From Pseudomonadota bacterium (lineage in GTDB: Bacteria > Pseudomonadota > Gammaproteobacteria > Burkholderiales > Burkholderiaceae_D): a stretch of 20,350 nt of DNA. A program made the translations under genes and the position numbers. The DNA lies in assembly GCA_023422955.1 (NCBI GenBank), contig JAFAGG010000061.1, positions 1 through 20,350 of the forward strand, written 5' to 3'. Of the stretch, positions 14,315 through 20,350 are shown piece by piece. The notes beneath the pieces are model-generated. The model made no database searches. It was given only the letters and a program-made list of their open reading frames with translations, and had not been told where the DNA came from. How positions within the stretch are numbered: position 1 is the first letter of the stretch; each line of letters opens with the position of its first letter.

Positions 14315-17014
14315 TCAGTGTGCCTTTGCTGAAAGCCGGCGCGCAGGCCGGTAACGCAGCCTGGCAAGGCCAGCCATCTCCTGGGCCGATACCGGTTCGC
14401 CAAAGTAGTATCCCTGGGCGGCATCGCAGTCGCTGCTTATCAGGAAGGCCAGTTGTGCCTGTGTCTCTACGCCTTCGGCAATCACTTCCAGATCCATCTC
14501 ATGGCCAAGCGCAATGACCGCTTTGGTAATGGCTTCGTCATCCTTGTCTTCACACAGGTCGGCCACAAAGGAGCGGTCCAGCTTCAGGCTGGTGATGGGG
14601 AAACTCTTGAGCGAACTCAGGCTGGAATAGCCGGTGCCAAAATCGTCGATCGACAATTGCACGCCCATAGCCTTCAGTTCCTGCATGATGGCAATGGCTT
14701 GTTGCGCATCCTGCATGATCAGGCTTTCCGTCACTTCGAGATTCAGATAGCACGGCGCCAGCCCGCTGTCCTGCAAGGCATCGCGCACCTGCGCAGTCAG
14801 GCTGATGGCGCGGAACTGACGTGCCGACACGTTGACGGAAATGACCAGCGGACACAGGCCCGCTTCCTGCCATGCCTTGTTCTGCCTGCAGGCTGTGCGC
14901 AATACCCATTCGCCGATAGGCAGGATAGTGCCGTTCTCTTCCGCCAGCGGCACAAAGTCGGAGGGAAAAATCATGCCCTTGGCAGGATGCTGCCAGCGCA
15001 GCAAGGCCTCTGCACCGATGATGGCGCCGCTACGCAAATCGACCTGCGGCTGGTACAGCAGGATCAACTCATCACGCGCCACCGCATTGCGCAAGCCCTC
15101 CTGGAGCGCCAGCTTGTCCAGGATGCGTGCATGCATGTCGGCGCAATAGAACTGGAAGTTGTTGCGGCCCAGCGCCTTGGCTTCATACATGGCAGCATCG
15201 GCATTGGATAACAGGGTTTCGCTATCCTCACCGTCTTTGGGATAAAGGGCCACACCCAGACTGGAAGTGATTTCAAATCGCTGGTTGTGCAGATGAATCG
15301 GTTCCGCAATCGACGCGCCGACTTGCTGCAGCAAGGTAGTGAGCCGATTGTTGTGTTCCAGGTCGCCGCACAGCAGCATGACGAATTCATCACCGCCCAG
15401 GCGCACCACGGTATCGCTGGAGCGCAGGCAATGCTCCATGCGCCGTGCCACAATTTTCAGCAGCTCGTCACCAGCCTTGTGGCCCAGGCCGTCGTTGACC
15501 AGCTTGAAATTATCCAGGTCGACGAACACCACGGCGAGCAACTGGCGATGCAGCCGGGCCTGTTGCATCGCCTGCTTGAGTTTTTGTTCCAGCAGCGTGC
15601 GGTTGGGCAAGCCGGTCAGCGCATCGTGGTGAGCCATGTGGCTGATGCGCGCTTCCGCTTCGCGTCGTTCTGATATGTCGCGCAGAATGACGACTACGCC
15701 ATCCTGCACGCGTATCACCTTGCGATACAGCCATTTGGCCTGCAATGCCGGGAAATCGTTTTCCCATTCATGCTCGTGGATCACGCCGCTCTGCGCTACC
15801 TGCAGCAAGGCATCGAGGAAACCGTTGGCGCTGCATTGCGGCAGCAAGTCATGCACGCTGCGGCCCAGCAGCGCATTCTTGGGTTTTCCAAACAGATGGG
15901 TGCCGCGATAATTGATGCTGTCGAGCACAAAGTCGATCGGGGTGTCGTCCTGCCTTGCCTTGTTCACGCTGCGCCATACCATGACCGCTTCCAGGCTGGC
16001 TTCAGAAGCGGCATAGTAGGTTTCCTGATCCTTGCGCACGCGTGCCCGACCCTTGGCCAGATGCCATGACAAGTTGGTCAGCAGCGCAGCGACGATCACC
16101 AGCAGCAGGGTGGCCGCGAGGGCGCTGACCCAATAGACGCGCATCTGCTGATGAAACGCAGCAAGCTGCTCATCCTGCGCCAGGCCCACCACCACGCTCA
16201 GCGGAAATCCGTACAGGCTGCGCACATTGGTATAGCGCTCCACGCCATCCCAGCGGTTTTGCTGCAGCAGGTTGTGGAAGCCCTGCTGATCGTCGTCGAT
16301 GAATTCCTGGCCGGCCAGCTCGCCGGAACTCACCTCGTCGCCGCTGCGCTTGACCAGAAAATGACCGTCCTTGTCTATCAGTCCCAGCACTCCCTTGTGC
16401 CCCAGGCGCGCGGCATCATAACCGCTGGTGAAGTAGTCGACGGGAACCGACACCATCACCACGCCGTCGAAATCGCCATCCGCGCCATTCAAGCGCCGGC
16501 TGAATTGCAGCCGTTCCTCCATCTCCGTTTCGGCGTCGCCCGCAAGCCGGCTGACCAGTGGCCAATCCCAGTCCTCGGTGCGATGAAATTGAAAGTAGGC
16601 TTCGTCGCTGACATCGGCCTGCTCGACAGTATTCGTGGCTTCGATAATCAGGCCGTTGCGATTGGCAATCTCGATGGAAAATATCAGGCGCGAGGGAATG
16701 ACGCCGTACTCATTCAACTCCCGCAGCACCGGGCGCACATGCTTCAGCGAATGCATATAGGCGATGGTTTTCAGGGTCTGGTCGATCGCGCCCAGGTTGC
16801 GGATCATTTGCGCTTCGTAGATTTCTATTTGCTCAAGCGCCGATTCGACCGCGCGCGACTCGGCGCTTTCGCGTTCGACATGAATGACGCGGAAAGTGGA
16901 AAGCCAGATCGCGATGATGATGACCAAGGCGATCAGCGGAAAGAGCGCATAGGCATCGACCCGCCGCTCCAGGATGCGCTTCAGGAAGCTGCCCTTATCC
17001 TCACGCTCAGACAT
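14315..17014 (-). CDS. Membrane-bound GGDEF-EAL protein (dual-domain cyclic di-GMP enzyme) with periplasmic sensor
   Basis: An 899-residue protein expected to make and/or degrade the second messenger cyclic di-GMP. Transmembrane helix 1 (about 22-42) is followed by a periplasmic region of about 250 residues resembling a Cache-type sensor, with EIANRNGLIIEATN and GLIDKDGHFLVKRSG elements. Helix 2 (about 295-317) precedes a PAS-like region (about 335-450) ending in the linker LRDISERREAEARISHMAHHDALTG. The GGDEF domain has an intact GGDEF (540-544) and an inhibitory-site RSSD (531-534) exactly five residues before it. The EAL domain has EAL (669-671), NLEVTES (758-764), DDFGTGYSS (790-798), K811 and EGVE (847-850), so all key metal and catalytic residues appear present. 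The ATG at 17014 has a good GGAGGT site (17024-17019). It follows the PstS-like gene by 87 nt on the same strand, suggesting a common transcript. Confidence 0.95.
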   Translation of the reverse strand: MSEREDKGSFLKRILERRVDAYALFPLIALVIIIAIWLSTFRVIHVERESAESRAVESALEQIEIYEAQMIRNLGAIDQTLKTIAYMHSLKHVRPVLRELNEYGVIPSRLIFSIEIANRNGLIIEATNTVEQADVSDEAYFQFHRTEDWDWPLVSRLAGDAETEMEERLQFSRRLNGADGDFDGVVMVSVPVDYFTSGYDAARLGHKGVLGLIDKDGHFLVKRSGDEVSSGELAGQEFIDDDQQGFHNLLQQNRWDGVERYTNVRSLYGFPLSVVVGLAQDEQLAAFHQQMRVYWVSALAATLLLVIVAALLTNLSWHLAKGRARVRKDQETYYAASEASLEAVMVWRSVNKARQDDTPIDFVLDSINYRGTHLFGKPKNALLGRSVHDLLPQCSANGFLDALLQVAQSGVIHEHEWENDFPALQAKWLYRKVIRVQDGVVVILRDISERREAEARISHMAHHDALTGLPNRTLLEQKLKQAMQQARLHRQLLAVVFVDLDNFKLVNDGLGHKAGDELLKIVARRMEHCLRSSDTVVRLGGDEFVMLLCGDLEHNNRLTTLLQQVGASIAEPIHLHNQRFEITSSLGVALYPKDGEDSETLLSNADAAMYEAKALGRNNFQFYCADMHARILDKLALQEGLRNAVARDELILLYQPQVDLRSGAIIGAEALLRWQHPAKGMIFPSDFVPLAEENGTILPIGEWVLRTACRQNKAWQEAGLCPLVISVNVSARQFRAISLTAQVRDALQDSGLAPCYLNLEVTESLIMQDAQQAIAIMQELKAMGVQLSIDDFGTGYSSLSSLKSFPITSLKLDRSFVADLCEDKDDEAITKAVIALGHEMDLEVIAEGVETQAQLAFLISSDCDAAQGYYFGEPVSAQEMAGLARLRYRPARRLSAKAH

Positions 17015-17101
17015 GGCAACCTCCGGAGCAAACCTGTGCCGCAGCCGGCTTTTTTCGAGACGGGCAGGCGGACAAGAGCGGCCGGCGTAGCGAGGGAATC
17101 A

Positions 17102-17539
17102 TCACTGCTTCTCCTGCATTTCTATGACTTTCAGCGTGGCATCGACTTCGTTGCGCCGCATGTAGCTGATGGCGTGAGGATTGTTGGTCAGTATCCTGCG
17201 CAGCTTTTGCATGGAAATGATTTCGCGAGGCGGCTGGCTCTTGCCGGTGAAAATCAGCTTGGCCCAGTAGGCCTTCAACTGAGCCGGCGACTGCTGGGCA
17301 TAACGTGCATAAAATTCATCGCGCGCTTCGCTGCCTTCGCCATGATCGATCGGCATGGCCGGTTCGCCATTGGGAAAGCGGCTTTCCCTGCCGAGAAAAA
17401 TATCGACCAGTTGCGCCTGGCTCAGCATGACGATGGAGCATTTGGCAGAAACGACGGGCACGACTTCGGCGTGCGCGGCCGGCATGGCCAGCATCATGCC
17501 GCCAATCAGGCACGTAGCGATTCGTTTCCCTAAGCTCAT
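17102..17539 (-). CDS. Short PstS-like periplasmic binding protein
   Basis: A 145-residue exported protein. Residues 1-24 (MSLGKRIATCLIGGMMLAMPAAHA) form a classical Sec signal peptide with an AxA-type cleavage site. The mature part of about 120 residues resembles one lobe of PstS/phosphate-type binding proteins: LSQAQLVDIFLGRESRFPNG, then EFYARYAQQSPAQLKAYWAKLIFTGK and a C-terminal AISYM strand-helix. Full PstS proteins are more than twice as long, so this is a member of the short, single-lobe group that databases often label phosphate ABC transporter substrate-binding protein; no transporter genes are nearby. It begins 13 nt after the porin-like gene stops and lies 87 nt before the GGDEF-EAL gene. 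A role as periplasmic ligand carrier or partner of the sensor is plausible, but the ligand is unknown. Confidence 0.8.
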   Translation of the reverse strand: MSLGKRIATCLIGGMMLAMPAAHAEVVPVVSAKCSIVMLSQAQLVDIFLGRESRFPNGEPAMPIDHGEGSEARDEFYARYAQQSPAQLKAYWAKLIFTGKSQPPREIISMQKLRRILTNNPHAISYMRRNEVDATLKVIEMQEKQ

Positions 17540-17552
17540 GCCTGGCCGCTCA

Positions 17553-18806
17553 TCAGAATACCCAGTCCACGCTGATACTGAAGACGTTCAATCGCATCGC
17601 CTCGGGCGTGTGCCGCCTGGATTGCAAAGTCCCAAAGGAGTCGTCCGCAATGCGCGTATGGTCGAACTGAAGCTTCAATGCCGCGTTGCGTGCGAAATCC
17701 CAGCGCGTACCGATCGCCAGCGTTTGCTGGTCGGGCACATAAGCCAGCGCGGTATTCAGGCCGGCATTCAGCGCCAGCACGGCAGGATCGCTTGAGGTGA
17801 CGCCGGGATCGCGCAAAGGGCTTTTGGCCTTGGCATGGGTGTAGGTCAGGTAGGGCACGAATTTGCCGAAACGATATCCTCCCGTTGCATACCAGGCGAA
17901 GCGCTTGCCGAACACCGACTGGCTGTTGACCTGCGCCAGTTCGCTCATCACGAACCATTTGCCCGGATCGTAGCTGGCGCCCATGCTGTAGAAGGTGGTC
18001 AGGCGGTGATCGGGTTCGTATTTGTCGAGAATGGCCTGGGCCGCCGCCGCATCGCCGGGCAGCGCGCCCTGAGCCACTTGGCGGAATCCATGGAACAAGC
18101 CCTGGTAGGGCGTGACATCTATCGTGGTGTAAGAACCGGCGGCGGTTGCATGCACGGTCAGCATGCCGATATCGATGGTGTCGGAGATCAGCCAGCCGTG
18201 CTTGATGTGCACCTCGCCGCCTTCCGGCGCCCGCCTCGTGTTGTTGCCGTAGGCCAGTTGCAGCGTATGGCTGAGCTTGCCCTGCCTGATCCGGTAAAGC
18301 ATGTCTACGCCGTCGCTGCTGGTCAGCGGAATCAGCCGGTAGACTTCGACCGGCGCCCGCAGCCAGTGCTGCGCGTAGCCGACCTTGTAATTGTCGGAAT
18401 ACAGTAAGAGCGGCAGGATGACCCGTCCGACGCGAAACGAGAGATCGGGCGTGGCCTGGTATTTCAGGGTGGCCCAGTCGATGGCGGGATCGAAGCGGCC
18501 ATTTTCCTGCTGCTCGACCACGGCTTGCACTATCGCGGAGACCTGGGGAGAAAGATTGGCAGTGAGTTGTGCGCCGAGGCGGCTATCGACCTTGGCACTC
18601 CATTCCTGCGTCGCACCTGCACCTTCCTTCTGCAAGGCATGCAAGGTGAAATCGCCGCTCTTTTCCCCCGAACGCGCTAGTCCTGCCGTCCCAAAACCGT
18701 TAATGGAAAATGACGGCCCTTGCAACTGCTCATCGGCTTGCGCCAGGACTGAATAAGGGGAAAACAGCGTAGCCAGGACGAGGCCCGCAAAGGCTTTCTG
18801 AATCAT
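17553..18806 (-). CDS. Outer-membrane porin-like beta-barrel protein
   Basis: A 417-residue predicted outer-membrane protein. The signal peptide is MIQKAFAGLVLATLFSPYSV followed by LAQA, with cleavage after residue 24. The mature protein alternates polar and hydrophobic residues in amphipathic strands (SFRVGRVILPLLLYSDNYKVGY, TLQLAYGN, GYRFGKFVPYLTYTHAKAK) and ends in VDWVF, the terminal phenylalanine recognised by the BAM assembly machinery. The early segment FSINGFGTAGLARS is common in this porin-like group. The ATG at 18806 is chosen because it begins the signal peptide; a TTG 36 nt upstream is less likely. It is the first gene of a tight minus-strand cluster with the PstS-like and GGDEF-EAL genes. 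Substrate specificity cannot be read from the sequence. Two TGTCAT motifs and a TAATAT box lie upstream. Confidence 0.8.
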   Translation of the reverse strand: MIQKAFAGLVLATLFSPYSVLAQADEQLQGPSFSINGFGTAGLARSGEKSGDFTLHALQKEGAGATQEWSAKVDSRLGAQLTANLSPQVSAIVQAVVEQQENGRFDPAIDWATLKYQATPDLSFRVGRVILPLLLYSDNYKVGYAQHWLRAPVEVYRLIPLTSSDGVDMLYRIRQGKLSHTLQLAYGNNTRRAPEGGEVHIKHGWLISDTIDIGMLTVHATAAGSYTTIDVTPYQGLFHGFRQVAQGALPGDAAAAQAILDKYEPDHRLTTFYSMGASYDPGKWFVMSELAQVNSQSVFGKRFAWYATGGYRFGKFVPYLTYTHAKAKSPLRDPGVTSSDPAVLALNAGLNTALAYVPDQQTLAIGTRWDFARNAALKLQFDHTRIADDSFGTLQSRRHTPEAMRLNVFSISVDWVF

Positions 18807-18842
18807 CACTTGGTATAGGGCGAAGAGGACGGCAAGTTGCAA

Positions 18843-19119
18843 AAATATTACGAAAAGGCCGCTCAGTATGACAGAGCATTTATTTTAAATATGACAACTT
18901 TTTCCTGGCTGCAGCAATTTCACAACATCGCTTTATGCAGCAATGGCGGGAGTCGAAAACGACAGGCCCAGGCGTGTTTTCCGGGAGGGGAAAACGCTAT
19001 CGGCAGCGGCGAAGCGGAGGATAAGGAGAGACGGAACTTGCAGTTGGAAGACGAGATGCGCGCGTTTTCAGCACCCGGGAAGCGAGGGCAATGAGCATCA
19101 TACAAAAGGGACGCTACAA
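18843..19119. other. Intergenic region between the porin-like gene and the icd terminator
   Basis: About 277 bp. The part next to the porin gene is AT-rich and promoter-like (18845-18897). The rest (18940-19119) is purine-rich and GC-richer and shows no convincing gene, RNA or repeat. Short open frames here lack ribosome sites and family resemblance. Confidence 0.5.
18845..18897 (-). promoter_or_regulatory. Possible promoter with paired TGTCAT motifs upstream of the porin-like gene
   Basis: On the minus strand TTGTCAT (18897-18891) and CTGTCAT (18874-18868) lie 23 bp apart in an AT-rich stretch, followed by TAATAT (18850-18845) as a candidate -10, about 40 nt before the start codon. TGTCAT repeats are the core of PhoB boxes, but those use an 11-bp unit with two adjacent half-sites. 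Here the middle half-site is missing and the phase is off by one, so PhoB control is only a possibility. Confidence 0.3.
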
Positions 19120-19154
19120 AAACAAAAGCCACGGTTTTGCCGTGGCTTTTGTTT
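19120..19154. terminator. Strong bidirectional terminator downstream of icd
   Basis: A perfect 15-bp stem, AAACAAAAGCCACGG (19120-19134) with CCGTGGCTTTTGTTT (19140-19154), and a 5-nt loop. For minus-strand icd transcripts it lies 21 nt after the stop codon and gives a TTTTGTTTTTG tract. It insulates icd from the porin cluster. Confidence 0.92.
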
Positions 19155-19175
19155 CAAACAGCGAAAGCTGATGTC

Positions 19176-20350
<1,175 letters not shown>

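Noticed and set aside
16151..17533. 460-codon open frame on the plus strand across the GGDEF-EAL N-terminus and PstS-like gene
   Set aside because: Antisense to two well-supported genes and without domains or a ribosome site.

Overview
The window is a bacterial replication-origin neighbourhood, most likely from a betaproteobacterium of the Burkholderiales (Oxalobacteraceae-like). This rests on the gene order around the origin, a GyrB with the long proteobacterial insert, and the protein sequences; no species was identified by search.

Layout. Positions 1-2619 are mobile DNA on the minus strand: an IS3-family insertion sequence whose orfB is split by a complete group II intron (3-1834) that encodes its own reverse transcriptase/maturase. 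The junctions can be placed to the base, because removing the intron rebuilds the expected transposase sequence. The IS has cut off the 5' part of a Rad50/SMC-like ATPase gene; only its C-terminal part remains (2620-3486). A strong bidirectional terminator (3517-3552) and a small array of TGTC repeats that looks like an old transposon end (3595-3641) separate this foreign, AT-richer stretch from gyrB.

From 3662 to 9069 the minus strand carries gyrB, dnaN and dnaA, in transcriptional order dnaA-dnaN-gyrB. The 341-bp gap 9070-9410 is the likely oriC/promoter region, with one perfect DnaA box. Rightward on the plus strand come rpmH, rnpA, yidD, yidC and mnmE: ribosomal protein L34, the RNase P protein, two membrane-insertion factors and a tRNA-modifying GTPase. 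A DUF2062 membrane protein follows after an AT-rich spacer.

The right end is on the minus strand. A three-gene cluster (transcribed 18806 to 14315) encodes an outer-membrane beta-barrel protein, a short PstS-like periplasmic protein, and a membrane-bound GGDEF-EAL protein with a periplasmic sensor region and intact motifs for both making and degrading cyclic di-GMP. It looks like an envelope-to-c-di-GMP sensing module. Beyond it lies a strong terminator and the 3' part of icd, which runs off the window.

Most of the window is conserved housekeeping DNA. The most notable parts are the nested intron-in-IS-in-ATPase arrangement beside gyrB, the possible transposon end, the nested palindromic repeat between dnaN and gyrB, and the porin/PstS-like/GGDEF-EAL cluster.
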